Assembly (NCBI RefSeq): GCF_900188425.1
Contig: NZ_FZON01000035.1
Span: 1 to 52,372, forward strand
Origin: Antarctobacter heliothermus
GTDB lineage: Bacteria > Pseudomonadota > Alphaproteobacteria > Rhodobacterales > Rhodobacteraceae
Direction of reading: 5' to 3'
DNA length: 52,372 nucleotides
Shown: positions 18,188-26,421 of the stretch, piece by piece
Numbering within the stretch: position 1 is the stretch's first letter
How the letters are laid out: each line of letters starts with the position of its first letter
Notes under the pieces: model-generated
Seen by the model: the letters and a program-made list of their open reading frames with translations, nothing else
The model's database searches: none
Told to the model about the DNA's origin: nothing
Made by a program: the position numbers and the translations under genes

Positions 18188-19351
18188 ATGCCCGTGATTA
18201 CCGAAATCGAGGACCTCAAACGCCTCTACCGCCGCCGCGTCCCCAAGATGTTCTTTGACTACTGCGAATCCGGCAGCTGGACGGAACAGACCTTTCGGGA
18301 AAACTCTTCCGACTTCGACGACATCTATCTTCGGCAACGGGTGGCCATCGACATGGCGGGCCGGTCGACGAAGTCTCAGATCATCGGACAGGACGCGGCG
18401 ATGCCCGTCGCGCTTGCGCCGGTGGGCCTGACCGGGATGCAGCACGCCGACGGCGAAATTCTGGCCGCCCGCGCCGCCGAGAAATTCGGCGTGCCCTTCT
18501 GCCTGTCCACCATGTCGATCTGCTCGATCGAGGATGTGGCCGAAAACACCAGCAATCCGTTCTGGCTGCAGGTCTACACGCTCAAGGACGATGCGTTCAT
18601 GCAGAACCTCTTTGACCGGGCCAAGGCGGCAAACTGTTCGGCTGCGGTGATCACCGTCGACCTGCAATTGCTGGGGCAACGGCACAAGGATCTCAAGAAC
18701 GGCCTGTCCGCCCCGCCCAAGCTGACGCCGAAATCGGTCGCCAACATGATGACCAAGGTTGGTTGGGGTCTGGGGATGCTGCAGACCAAGCGGCGGTTCT
18801 TTGGCAATATCGTCGGTCACGCAAGCGGCGTCACCGATCCGTCCTCGTTGGCGACATGGACCGCCGAGAGCTTTGACCAGTCGCTGAACTGGGACCGCAT
18901 CCGGCAGTTCCGCAAGATGTGGGACGGGCCGCTGATCATCAAGGGGATCATGGACCCGCGCGATGCGCTGGAGGCCTGCAATGTCGGTGCGGATGCCATT
19001 GTCGTGTCCAACCACGGCGGGCGGCAATTGGACGGGGCGCTGTCCTCGATCCGCGCGCTGGAGCCGATTGTGGACGCCGTGGGCGACAAGATCGAGGTCC
19101 ACATGGACAGCGGCGTGCGGTCCGGGCAGGACGTGCTCAAGGCGCGGGCGCTTGGCGCCAAGGCGGCCTGGATCGGGCGGGCCTTTGTCTACGGATTGGG
19201 CGCGCGCGGCGAACAGGGTGTGACTGAGGCGTTGCAGGTGATCCACAAAGAGCTGGACCACTCCATGGCGCTGTGCGGGCATACGGATATCAACACCGTA
19301 GACCGTGACATCCTGATGGTGCCCAAAGGCTTTGCCGGCGACTGGAGCTAA
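18188..19351 (+). CDS. lldD: FMN-dependent L-lactate (alpha-hydroxy acid) dehydrogenase
   Basis: A 387-aa enzyme of the flavin-dependent alpha-hydroxy acid oxidase family. The FMN region PVALAPVGLTGM (73-84) and IITVDLQ-type strand are present, the lysine is in LIIKGI (252), and the catalytic base His276 sits in SNHGGRQLD with Arg279. It would oxidise L-lactate to pyruvate at the inner membrane and feed electrons to the respiratory chain; other 2-hydroxy acids are possible. It is monocistronic behind a GntR-like operator and ends at a GC hairpin. Confidence 0.88.
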   Translation: MPVITEIEDLKRLYRRRVPKMFFDYCESGSWTEQTFRENSSDFDDIYLRQRVAIDMAGRSTKSQIIGQDAAMPVALAPVGLTGMQHADGEILAARAAEKFGVPFCLSTMSICSIEDVAENTSNPFWLQVYTLKDDAFMQNLFDRAKAANCSAAVITVDLQLLGQRHKDLKNGLSAPPKLTPKSVANMMTKVGWGLGMLQTKRRFFGNIVGHASGVTDPSSLATWTAESFDQSLNWDRIRQFRKMWDGPLIIKGIMDPRDALEACNVGADAIVVSNHGGRQLDGALSSIRALEPIVDAVGDKIEVHMDSGVRSGQDVLKARALGAKAAWIGRAFVYGLGARGEQGVTEALQVIHKELDHSMALCGHTDINTVDRDILMVPKGFAGDWS

Positions 19352-19360
19352 GGCAGAACC

Positions 19361-19381
19361 GGCCCGGCTCAACGCCGGGCC
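19361..19381 (+). terminator. GC hairpin downstream of lldD
   Basis: GGCCCGGC (19361-19368) and GCCGGGCC (19374-19381) form an 8-bp stem with a 5-nt loop, 10 bases past the lldD stop. No T-tract follows, so termination efficiency is uncertain. Confidence 0.45.
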
Positions 19382-19414
19382 AGAAACATGTTAACCTGTT
19401 GTTAACAAAACGAA

Positions 19415-19432
19415 TGTTTCGCGCGCGAAACA
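19415..19432. promoter_or_regulatory. 18-bp perfect palindrome, parS-like or terminator
   Basis: TGTTTCGCG followed by CGCGAAACA is a perfect 18-bp palindrome between the convergent lldD and MFS genes. The outer TGTTTC/GAAACA arms equal those of the ParB site parS (TGTTTCACGTGAAACA), but the centre is GCGCGC instead of ACGT and two bases longer. On the minus strand TTCGTTTTG follows, so it could also end MFS transcription. Two GTTAAC palindromes lie just upstream (19390-19406). Confidence 0.4.
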
Positions 19433-19447
19433 CTCTGGGCGCGCGCA

Positions 19448-20611
19448 TCACTCTGCTGGGCGCGCCTCACGTCCCTCAAACCGCATCGCCAGCGGCACCA
19501 GAACCAGCGGGATCACCAGCATCAGACCGCCCACCATGCTGAAAGAGGCGGCCAGGCCAAAGGCTTCGGACAGGCCGCCCATCAGCGGCGGTCCGATGAA
19601 AAAGCCGGCATAGCCCAGGACCGCCACCCGGCTGATGGCCAGCGCCTTGTACTCGGATGCGACCAACCGACCGCACCAGGAAAAGGCCATCGGTGCGACC
19701 ACGGAGACGCCGAACCCCAGAATGGCAAAGCCCAGATAGGCCACCGGCAGGTTGGGCGCCCAGGCGGCACAGACAGCGCCCACCGCCGTCAGCAGCGCCG
19801 CCAGCCGGATCACAGACGCCTCTGACACCCGCTGCGCCACCACCTGACCACCAAACCGCCCGACCGCCATGGTCAGCCCCAGGATCGCAGGCCCCAGCGC
19901 GCCCATGGCCGCCCCTGCGCCCAACCCCCGTTCGAGATGCAGCGCTGACCAGCCCTCTGTCCCCTGCTCTGCCATAAAGCCCAGCAGCACGATCACCCCC
20001 AGCGGCCCCAGCAAGGCCCAGGACAATGGCGCCGACTCGGGCGCATTGGCGGCACGCGGGGTTTCGCGCACCGGGGCGCGGGCCATCTGGACACAAAGCG
20101 CCAGAACCGGCAGCGCCAGCGCCGAAAACACCGCCAAGGGCGACCAGCCCGCCTCTCGGGCCAGCCCGGTCGAAAGGGCGGCGACCGCGTAAGACAACGA
20201 ATACAGCCCGTGGTTGAGGTTCATCAGCGACCGCCGCGACTGGCCCTCAAGCAGGGAAAGCCGCGCGTTCATCGACACGTCCAGCGTGCCAGAGGCCATC
20301 GCCCCCGCCATCATCGCCAGGGCAAACCCCGCACCTGTTCCCGACAGGCCCGGCAAGAGAAAGGCCGCCGCCATGACGACACCCAGCACTGGCAGATCCA
20401 CGGTCCCCAACCGCCGCTGCACCCAGGGCGCCAGCCACATTGCCATGACCGCCCCGGTGGCTGACACCAGCATGGCCAGCCCGAACCCGCCATCCGACAA
20501 GCCCACCTGCGGCTTCAGGTCCGGCACCAAAGCCGCAAATGCGCCCCAATACAGGCCCACGGCAACAAAGGCTGCCGCCGGGCCACGGCTGATGTACAAG
20601 TCTCTCAACAT
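19448..20611 (-). CDS. MFS transporter
   Basis: A 387-aa major facilitator protein with about twelve hydrophobic helices. The N-terminus PAAAFVAVGLYWGAFAAL opens helix 1, and the loop between helices 2 and 3 and the AMASGTLDVSMNARLSLLEG segment resemble the YbjJ/FucP-related branch. The substrate is unknown. I prefer the ATG at 20611 because homologues start close to helix 1; an ATG at 20671 would add 20 polar residues. It diverges from rplY and converges with lldD. Confidence 0.83.
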   Translation of the reverse strand: MLRDLYISRGPAAAFVAVGLYWGAFAALVPDLKPQVGLSDGGFGLAMLVSATGAVMAMWLAPWVQRRLGTVDLPVLGVVMAAAFLLPGLSGTGAGFALAMMAGAMASGTLDVSMNARLSLLEGQSRRSLMNLNHGLYSLSYAVAALSTGLAREAGWSPLAVFSALALPVLALCVQMARAPVRETPRAANAPESAPLSWALLGPLGVIVLLGFMAEQGTEGWSALHLERGLGAGAAMGALGPAILGLTMAVGRFGGQVVAQRVSEASVIRLAALLTAVGAVCAAWAPNLPVAYLGFAILGFGVSVVAPMAFSWCGRLVASEYKALAISRVAVLGYAGFFIGPPLMGGLSEAFGLAASFSMVGGLMLVIPLVLVPLAMRFEGREARPAE

Positions 20612-20769
20612 GCCTTGCGGGTGCCATGCCGCGCCCGCCTCGTCCAGCGCGAAACCGACCCCGCGTGGCATGAAACCGCTTGCCTTGCGGGGCGATCCGG
20701 TTTACCGGCACGGCTTCACGCGGGGTGACAGCCTTGGAGGCACCCTGCACTTATAGATGGAGAATTAAT

Positions 20770-21408
20770 ATGGCTGGTGAGATTCCTGATCTCGAAGCTC
20801 TGGAACGGACGGGGACAGGCAAGGGCGCCGCTCGTCAGGCACGTCGCGACGGCATGGTTCCGGGGATCGTTTTTGGTGGCGAGAAAGACCCGCTGCCGAT
20901 CAACCTTCCGTTCAACAAGCTGTTCCACCGGCTGAAGGCCGGACGGTTCAAGTCGACCCTGTTCAACCTGAAGGTCGATGGACATGAGGACGTGCGCGTC
21001 ATCTGCCGCGACGTGCAGCGTGACGTGGTCAAGGACCTGCCGACGCATGTCGATTTCATGCGCCTGCGCCGCACCTCGAAGATCAACCTCTTCATCCCGG
21101 TCGAGTTCATCGGCGAAGAAGAGACCCCCGGCCTGAAGCGCGGCGGCATGCTGACTGTTGTGCGCCCCGAGATCGAACTGATCGTGACCGCCGGCGACAT
21201 CCCCGAGAAGGTCACCATTGACCTGACCGGCATGGAAATCGGCGACATCGTCCACATCTCGGACGTGACCCTGCCCGAGGGTTCCAAGCCGACGATCGAC
21301 CGCGACTTTGTCATTTGCAACATCTCTGCTCCGTCGGGTCTGACGGCGGCAGGCGATGAAGATGACGCCGACGCCGAAGAAGTCGAGACCGAGGCCGCAG
21401 AGGACTGA
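20770..21408 (+). CDS. rplY: 50S ribosomal protein L25/Ctc
   Basis: A 212-aa long-form L25 (TL5/CTC type). The 5S-rRNA-binding domain (about 1-95) begins with [16 protein letters not shown] and VPGIVFGG. The C-terminal beta domain (about 96-190) is followed by an acidic tail rich in Asp and Glu. It binds 5S rRNA on the large subunit. GGAG lies 10 bases before the ATG at 20770. A T-rich terminator follows, so it is monocistronic, although pth downstream is the usual neighbour. Confidence 0.96.
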   Translation: MAGEIPDLEALERTGTGKGAARQARRDGMVPGIVFGGEKDPLPINLPFNKLFHRLKAGRFKSTLFNLKVDGHEDVRVICRDVQRDVVKDLPTHVDFMRLRRTSKINLFIPVEFIGEEETPGLKRGGMLTVVRPEIELIVTAGDIPEKVTIDLTGMEIGDIVHISDVTLPEGSKPTIDRDFVICNISAPSGLTAAGDEDDADAEEVETEAAED

Positions 21409-21431
21409 GATCCTTTGCAGCGTGAATTCGG

Positions 21432-21462
21432 AAAACCCCCGCCACTGCGCGGGGTTTTTTTT
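21432..21462 (+). terminator. rho-independent terminator of rplY
   Basis: CCCCGC (21437-21442) and GCGGGG (21449-21454) form a stem flanked by AAAA and an 8-T run (21455-21462), 28 bases past the rplY stop. Confidence 0.88.
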
Positions 21463-21472
21463 GTTGCGTACA

Positions 21473-21535
21473 AGGGGGCGCTGCCCCCTCGGCCTGCGGC
21501 CTCACCCCCGGGATATTTTGGGCCAGAAGAAGCCG
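21473..21535. repeat. dispersed Rhodobacterales-type extragenic repeat, copy 1
   Basis: AGGGGGC-GCT-GCCCCCT (21473-21489) is followed by GGCCTGCGGCC, CACCCCCGGGATATTTTGG and CCAGAAGAAG. This hairpin-plus-GATATTTTGG arrangement is common between genes in Rhodobacteraceae. A diverged copy in the opposite orientation lies at 34884-34944. It overlaps no gene and sits between the rplY terminator and the leftward monooxygenase. Confidence 0.6.
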
Positions 21536-21550
21536 CGACGTGCGCAAGAC

Positions 21551-21865
21551 TCAGGCGGTGAGAACCTGGACCGCCTGAAAGATTTCGAGCTCTGGCGGAT
21601 CCAGATACATGTGGTTAGAGCTTTTGGCCCCGGAATGCGCGGCCCGAAATGACGCCGACTTTGTCCAGTTGGCAAAGCTTTGCTCGTCTTTCCAGACCGT
21701 ATGCGAGGCATACAAAACGTGGTCGGCACGCTCTGGCCCCTTCATCAGCGCAAAGCTGACAAAGCCCGGGACGGTTTTCAGATGGCTGTCGCGGCGCGTC
21801 CAGATGTCCTCGAACGCCTGCGTCTGTGACGTGACGACCTTGAAGCGGTTCATGGTCAGGTACAT
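21551..21865 (-). CDS. ABM-fold monooxygenase, possible IsdG-like heme degrader
   Basis: A 104-aa dimeric alpha/beta-barrel protein of the antibiotic biosynthesis monooxygenase fold. Asn6, Trp67 and His77 fall at the positions of the Asn-Trp-His triad of IsdG-type heme monooxygenases, in NRFKVV, FANW and FRAAH. The pattern WTRRDSHLKTVPGFVSF (about 22-38) also fits the HmoA/IsdG branch. If correct, it would open heme to release iron. No heme-uptake genes are nearby, so a stress or general ABM role is the alternative. It is a single gene between rplY and divergent pth. Confidence 0.75.
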   Translation of the reverse strand: MYLTMNRFKVVTSQTQAFEDIWTRRDSHLKTVPGFVSFALMKGPERADHVLYASHTVWKDEQSFANWTKSASFRAAHSGAKSSNHMYLDPPELEIFQAVQVLTA

Positions 21866-21935
21866 CCTGCTCTCCCGTTGTGATCTCTACCCGCTCTGGC
21901 CTACATAGGGCGCAGTTACGGTCTTGGAGGGCAGA

Positions 21936-22628
21936 GTGCAGATATTCGTAGGTCTCGGCAATCCCGGCGCGAAATACGCCGGCAACCGGCACAACATCGG
22001 CTTTATGGCGCTGGACCGGATCGCGGCGGATCATGGGTTTGGCCCGTGGAAAGCCAAGTTCCAGGGCCAGTTGGCAGAGGGGATGCTGGGCCGAGAAAAG
22101 GTGCTGCTGCTGAAACCGGAAACCTTCATGAACCTGTCTGGGCAATCCGTGGGCGAGGCGATGCGCTTTTACAAACTCGCGCCCGGAGACGTCACCGTGT
22201 TCCACGACGAACTGGATCTGGCGCCGGGCAAATGCAAGGTAAAGACCGGCGGTGGTCACGCGGGTCACAACGGGTTGCGTTCGATCCACGCCCATGTCGG
22301 CGAGGCGTATCGGCGGGTGCGGCTGGGCATCGGCCACCCGGGACGCAAGGAGCTGGTGGCAGCCTACGTGCTGCATGATTTCCACAAGGCCGACCAGGAC
22401 TGGCTGGATGACCTGCTGCGTGGCATGTCCGACGGTGCCGCGTATCTGGCCGAGGGGGATCCGGGCAAGTTCATGAATGCGGTCGGGCTGCGCATGTCGC
22501 CGCCCCGGCCCTCAAGAACGCCCGCGAAACCAAAGACCGATGCGGTCCCCAAGGTGGCACCTGACGACAGCGCGGGCGGGAACGACACCCGCAATCCGCT
22601 GCAACGTCTGGCGGACAAGTTCCGATGA
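21936..22628 (+). CDS. pth: peptidyl-tRNA hydrolase
   Basis: A 230-aa Pth. The motif [19 protein letters not shown] gives Asn9 and catalytic His19; FHDELDL and the [13 protein letters not shown] segment follow. It frees tRNA from prematurely released peptidyl-tRNA. A 40-residue Pro/Lys/Asp-rich tail extends past the normal family end. The GTG at 21936 is chosen over a TTG at 21924 because GGAGG (21926-21930) lies 5 bases before it. Its stop overlaps the next gene as ATGA. Confidence 0.96.
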   Translation: MQIFVGLGNPGAKYAGNRHNIGFMALDRIAADHGFGPWKAKFQGQLAEGMLGREKVLLLKPETFMNLSGQSVGEAMRFYKLAPGDVTVFHDELDLAPGKCKVKTGGGHAGHNGLRSIHAHVGEAYRRVRLGIGHPGRKELVAAYVLHDFHKADQDWLDDLLRGMSDGAAYLAEGDPGKFMNAVGLRMSPPRPSRTPAKPKTDAVPKVAPDDSAGGNDTRNPLQRLADKFR

Positions 22629-23776
22629 TCGGGCGACGCGCGGCCCGACTGGGACTGATCCTGCTGATCGGGGTCGCCGCCCTGGGCTATGGCTATCGCG
22701 AAGAAGTGCAACGTCTGCGCGCAACCATGACGCTCTTTGACGAGAGCGAAATCGTGGAGAACTTCAGCCACATGGACCGTCTGTTCGAGACGGTTCCGAT
22801 CCCTGTCCAGGTCCGCGCCGCGCCCCTCGTGGACGGACCCCGGATGGCCATGCCTGCAGAGTGGCAGGATTGGCTGACACGTCGCTCTGTCACCGGGGTG
22901 ATTGTCCTGAAGAACGGCGTTCTGGCACACGAGAGCTATTATCTGGGTACTGGCCCGGACGATCTGCGCATCTCATGGTCGATCGCAAAATCGTATTTGT
23001 CCTCTCTTTTCGGCATCTTGCTGGCGCAAGGTCATGTAATGTCCCTGGACGACCCGGTGACCAAATACGCCCCCGACCTTGCGGGCAGCGCCTACGAGGG
23101 CGCGACCATCCGCAACGTCCTGCAGATGTCCACCGGTGTCGTTTTTGACGAAGACTATCTGGATTTCTGGAGTGACATCAACAAGATGGGGCGCGTCCTT
23201 GCGCTTGGCGGATCGATGGACGGGTTTGCTGCGGGACTTGACATGCGCGATCAGCAGCCAGGAGAGGCCTGGCGCTATGTGTCCATTGACACACATGTTC
23301 TGTCGATGGTGGCGCGGGGCGCGACCGGGCGCAGCCTGCCCGATCTACTGGCAGAAAACGTGCTGGAACCGATGGGCGTCGAAAAAGAACCTTATTACCT
23401 GTCAGACGGTTACGGCGTGGCCTTTGCACTTGGCGGTCTCAACATGACGCTCCGCGACTATGCACGTCTGGGTGAGATGTTTCGCGATGGCGGTCGCTTG
23501 ATCGGCAAGCAGATTCTCCCCGAGGCATGGGTGATGGAAAGCACCACTCCATCGGCCAAGACCGCGCCGGGCGCGTTGAAATATGGCTACCAATGGTGGA
23601 TGCCCGCGGATGCCCGCGAGGGTGAGTTCATGGCGCGTGGTATTTACGGCCAATACGTCTATATTGACCGCCAGAGCGGTACGGTGGTCGCGGTCACCTC
23701 GGCGGACCGCAGTTTTCGCGAAGCCGGAGCCTTTGACGACGCGTTGCAGATGCTGCGCCGTCTTGCGGGCCAATGA
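22625..23776 (+). CDS. serine hydrolase, class C beta-lactamase fold (NylB-like)
   Basis: A 383-aa penicillin-recognising-fold hydrolase. A single N-terminal hydrophobic helix (about 7-23) anchors or exports it. The SxxK motif is SIAK (in ISWSIAKSY, near 118). The second motif reads YVSIDTHVL, a form found in 6-aminohexanoate-dimer hydrolase (NylB) and esterase relatives rather than the YxN of true beta-lactamases. GYQWWMP and [10 protein letters not shown] lie near the end. It is translationally coupled to pth by ATGA. The substrate is unknown; resistance to beta-lactams should not be assumed. Confidence 0.85.
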   Translation: MIGRRAARLGLILLIGVAALGYGYREEVQRLRATMTLFDESEIVENFSHMDRLFETVPIPVQVRAAPLVDGPRMAMPAEWQDWLTRRSVTGVIVLKNGVLAHESYYLGTGPDDLRISWSIAKSYLSSLFGILLAQGHVMSLDDPVTKYAPDLAGSAYEGATIRNVLQMSTGVVFDEDYLDFWSDINKMGRVLALGGSMDGFAAGLDMRDQQPGEAWRYVSIDTHVLSMVARGATGRSLPDLLAENVLEPMGVEKEPYYLSDGYGVAFALGGLNMTLRDYARLGEMFRDGGRLIGKQILPEAWVMESTTPSAKTAPGALKYGYQWWMPADAREGEFMARGIYGQYVYIDRQSGTVVAVTSADRSFREAGAFDDALQMLRRLAGQ

Positions 23777-23789
23777 AGGAAAGTCAGAC

Positions 23790-24173
23790 ATGTTGAAAAA
23801 AGAACCATCCTTCAACGTATTGGGCAGTGCTCTTGAGTCGTGTTCTCATGAGCCGCTGACCGGGTTCTTTCGGGACGGTCACTGTAACACCTGCGCCGAG
23901 GATCAGGGCAGCCACACGGTCTGTGCGGTCATGACGGCCGAGTTTCTCGCTTATTCGAAATACGTCGGCAACGACTTGTCGACACCGCGGCCAGAGTTCG
24001 GTTTTGCGGGCCTTAAACCGGGGGATCAATGGTGCCTTTGTGCGGCGCGTTTCTTGCAGGCACATGATGAAGGGTGCGCGCCCAAGGTCAATCTGGCGGC
24101 GACGCATCGTTCTGCGCTGGACATCGTGCGCCTGCCTGTCCTGGAACAGAATGCCTTTGACGCAAAGACCTGA
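23790..24173 (+). CDS. DUF2237 family protein
   Basis: A 127-aa protein with the full DUF2237 pattern: NVLGSALESC, TGFFRDGHC, VCAVMTAEFLAYSKYVGNDL, GLKPGDQWCLCA and LAATHRSAL. Five cysteines and two histidines in conserved places suggest metal or redox chemistry, but family function is unknown. AAGGA lies 9 bases before the ATG at 23790. It is 13 bases from the hydrolase stop and probably in one transcript with pth. Confidence 0.88.
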   Translation: MLKKEPSFNVLGSALESCSHEPLTGFFRDGHCNTCAEDQGSHTVCAVMTAEFLAYSKYVGNDLSTPRPEFGFAGLKPGDQWCLCAARFLQAHDEGCAPKVNLAATHRSALDIVRLPVLEQNAFDAKT

Positions 24174-24299
24174 CGGTTGGCGAGAATATTTCAAAATGCC
24201 GACCAAAGTAACCAGTATTTCTGCCTGAATTCACCGCATTATCTCAGTCATGCAACATGCACAAAGCCCACCCAGCCCGCCGGATAGACCTGCGCAAAT

Positions 24300-24330
24300 G
24301 GCCGCCCCGGTCTCCTGGAGCGGCCTTTTT
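24300..24330 (+). terminator. rho-independent terminator
   Basis: GGCCGC (24300-24305) and GCGGCC (24320-24325) enclose a 14-nt loop and are followed by TTTTT. It lies 127 bases past the DUF2237 stop, on the plus strand, and so ends the pth transcript or a short RNA made in 24180-24325. Confidence 0.72.
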
Positions 24331-24338
24331 CGTGCCGG

Positions 24339-25487
24339 TCAGTCGCGCAGGCGCGTGATGTCCTGCATAAGGCCCTGCGTCCCGTTGTGGACGGTGAGGT
24401 GATCAACCTTTCCGGCGATCGCCTCCAATGCCTCAAGCTCTTTCAGCCGCAGCATCACGGGGTTGTCCTCCATGACCTTTGCGGTGTTCAGAAGCGAGCG
24501 CATCGCGTTCGTTTCTTCGCGCCGCTGGATCACGTTGGCCTCGGCCCTTTTCTCGGCCTCGACCACACGGTTGAGGATCTCACGGATCTCACCGGGCAGG
24601 ATCACGTCCTTGAGGGCGATCTCCTGCAGGTCGATCCCGATCTTTGCCATCTCGGCCCGCAGGGTCTCCCCTGCTTCGACGTCGATGGCCCCCTTTTCGG
24701 CCAGAAGCTGGTCCAGCGTCAGCGCCCCAAGGCGGCGGCGAAAGACCAGTTGCACCGCGCGGTGCAGTGCCTCCAGGAAGTCGGTCACCACGGTCACGGC
24801 CCGCTCAGGATCCGTCACCCGGAACACAGCCGTCAGGTTGACCCGGATCGTCACGCGGTCCTTGGTCAGGATCTCCTGCCCCGAAACCTCATGCGCGCGC
24901 TGGCGGGTATCCACCAACTTGACCGTGGCGCGCGGGCCCGCCGCCCAAAAGGTATGGACCCCCGGCTCCAGCCGACCGGCCAGAACCCCGTCGAGAAAGA
25001 GCATCCCGACCAGCCCCTCTGCCACGTGCAGAGAGGTCAGCGCCCGGCTGAGGCCCGCCCGGTCCATACGCCGCGCAAACGCTGCGTCGACCCGAGGTTC
25101 GGTCGCAAGATCGAACCGTTCCACCGTGAAGGGCCCCGCATCGGTCCACCAGACCGCACGGTCTTCAGGAAAGAGCACTTCAATCGGCCGCCCGTCGCGC
25201 GAGACCACGGCGATCTCACCGGCGTCCGTGCGCACCTCTGTCAGGTGGCCTTCGGTCAGGTCGGGACGGCTGCGGAACAGCGCCCGGTCAAAACCCGAGG
25301 AAAACCGGAGACGGTCGATGGTGTGAGTCTCACGCGCGCTGTGATTGCGTCGGATCTTATGCTCACCAGGGCCAAGCAGCGCGTCGAAACGGCCCCGCAC
25401 AAGCACCAGCATCCGCTCTTTCTCGGTGAGCGTGACACGTTCACGTCCGGTGAACATGTCGATGAAAAAAGTCAACACGTTGGTCAT
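24339..25487 (-). CDS. slipin family protein (SPFH/stomatin-like)
   Basis: A 382-aa SPFH protein. The N-terminal region carries LTEKERMLVLVRGRF and a GPGEHKIRR segment. The band-7 core (about 190-310) includes DGVLAGRLEPGVHTFW and TKDRVTIRVNLTAVFRV, and a helical region rich in Glu/Arg (VVEAEKRAEANVIQRREET) follows. Slipins form oligomers at membranes and organise lipid domains or proteases; a usual NfeD partner gene is absent here. The ATG at 25487 has AAGGAG upstream; an ATG 62 codons earlier is not supported. Confidence 0.86.
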   Translation of the reverse strand: MTNVLTFFIDMFTGRERVTLTEKERMLVLVRGRFDALLGPGEHKIRRNHSARETHTIDRLRFSSGFDRALFRSRPDLTEGHLTEVRTDAGEIAVVSRDGRPIEVLFPEDRAVWWTDAGPFTVERFDLATEPRVDAAFARRMDRAGLSRALTSLHVAEGLVGMLFLDGVLAGRLEPGVHTFWAAGPRATVKLVDTRQRAHEVSGQEILTKDRVTIRVNLTAVFRVTDPERAVTVVTDFLEALHRAVQLVFRRRLGALTLDQLLAEKGAIDVEAGETLRAEMAKIGIDLQEIALKDVILPGEIREILNRVVEAEKRAEANVIQRREETNAMRSLLNTAKVMEDNPVMLRLKELEALEAIAGKVDHLTVHNGTQGLMQDITRLRD

Positions 25488-25821
25488 CTGTTGTCTCCTT
25501 ATCCGCGTGCCTATCGTCGTCGCAAAGCGATGTTCCTTTGTTTTGATCGGGTTGGAGGCAAGCTTGCCCCACAGGTGTGAAAGTGGCGGGCCCGGAATGC
25601 CCCCATGCCGCGACGGCGGACGAGAGGCCGACGAGAGGGGCGCGGAGCCCCGGCGTGCCCTCGATGCAGGCATCGAGCGGCAGACCGGAACCCGGCGGAA
25701 CCGTCATTCGACGCTCCGGCCAGCAGCCGGAGCAGGCAAAACCGGTGCCGCCCCCTTTGCGTTGCCGCGCAGAGGTTGGCGTGGGTGATCCCTGCAAAGA
25801 ACACCCCGGACCCTATGATTT
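25488..25821. other. non-coding stretch between slipin gene and tRNA-like elements
   Basis: The stretch holds no gene I can support. It contains a hairpin CTCGATGC-AG-GCATCGAG near 25661-25678 and other GC-rich inverted repeats. It is the downstream side (minus strand) of the tRNA-like tandem, and the promoter of the slipin gene must lie close to 25500. Confidence 0.4.
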
Positions 25822-25872
25822 GGACCGCTTGCGCGGACCGGCGTTTGAGGCCGGTGCCCTCCATCAAGGGCT
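25822..25872 (-). pseudogene. tRNA-Leu-like fragment (CAA), truncated
   Basis: On the minus strand ACCGGC-CTCAAAC-GCCGGT (25855-25837) is a perfect anticodon arm with anticodon CAA. It is followed by CCGC-GCAA-GCGG (25836-25825), a variable arm of tRNA-Leu type. The 5' side keeps GATGG, as in tRNA-Leu. No T-arm with TTCNA is found afterwards, and the D-arm is not recognisable. It therefore looks like a decayed third member of the tandem. Confidence 0.5.
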
Positions 25873-25873
25873 T

Positions 25874-25947
25874 TGGTTAAATGGCAGGAGTCGAACCTGC
25901 GACACTTCGATTAGCAGTCGAATGCTCTACCAATGAGCTACATTTGG
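25874..25947 (-). tRNA. unusual class-I tRNA with anticodon GCU
   Basis: D-arm GCTC-ATTGGTA-GAGC, anticodon arm TTCGA-CTGCTAA-TCGAA, a 5-nt variable loop and T-arm GCAGG-TTCGACT-CCTGC are all intact. The anticodon GCU reads AGC/AGU (Ser), yet the variable loop is short, whereas bacterial tRNA-Ser has a long arm. The body looks more like tRNA-Asn. The acceptor has only five sure pairs (AAATG/CATTT) and ends at an encoded CCA (25876-25874). Its 5' end shares bases with the CCA of the tRNA before it. It may be a tRNA pseudogene, or a tRNA with a special role. Confidence 0.6.
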
Positions 25948-26019
25948 AGACACAGGAGGGAATTGAACCCCCGGCTCTCAGACAATGAGTCTGACGCTCT
26001 ACCACTGAGCTACAATGTC
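25945..26019 (-). tRNA. unusual tRNA with anticodon CAU
   Basis: The 75-nt element has D-arm GCTC-AGTGGTA-GAGC, anticodon arm TCAGA-CTCATTG-TCTGA and T-arm GGGGG-TTCAATT-CCCTC. The acceptor GACATTG/CTGTGTC has one T-T mismatch, and CCA is encoded. Anticodon CAU would read AUG, or AUA after lysidine modification. Position 37 is U and 38 is G, instead of the purine almost always found next to the anticodon. It is the first of a tandem of tRNA-like elements on this strand. A tRNAscan-type program would probably call tRNA-Met with a low score. Confidence 0.6.
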
Positions 26020-26421
26020 ATCCCGCCCCCCGAACAGGCCCCGGCATACAGGAACGGCAGCGCCGTCTGCACCGGGGGAGTGATCACCTCCACCCGCTGG
26101 GGTCCGGTCCATCGGGGCCGGGAGTGCTGGATAGCCGCGTATTGCCGAGTCGCTCCAGTATGGAATACCGGGCCGTAGTGTGCCGTGACGCAAGCGCAAC
26201 AATATTTCGCCATTGCGCAACGAATGGAAAGCGCAGACCGACAGACCCGCCCTTTCCTGTCGGTCAAAGCGATTGCGAAATTGTGAAAGTTGCGGGTTTT
26301 GCGACACTGAAAAAGGTGAAAGCGCCAGACAGGTCCGTGGCCCTGCGCTGTCGGTCCTGTCGGGTCCCGGACAACCTGCGGGTGCCCGGGACTGTGCAGT
26401 TGTCTGGCGTTCTTTGGCGGG
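26020..26421. other. leader region between trpB and tRNA-like tandem
   Basis: No gene is supported. It holds a perfect inverted repeat GACCGACAG - 12 nt - CTGTCGGTC (26236-26265), a GCGCAA...TTGCGC repeat around 26194-26219, and GTCCCGG...CCGGGAC near 26371-26399 just past the trpB stop, which could end trpB transcription. The promoter of the tRNA-like tandem should lie here. A minus ORF at 26010-26507 overlaps these and looks spurious. Confidence 0.4.

Noticed and set aside
19415-19432. Calling a true parS site
   Set aside because: The centre differs from ACGT and the site is 18 rather than 16 bp; kept only as a parS-like palindrome.
22625-23776. Beta-lactamase resistance gene
   Set aside because: The second motif is YVS as in NylB/esterase relatives, not YxN; only the fold is shared.
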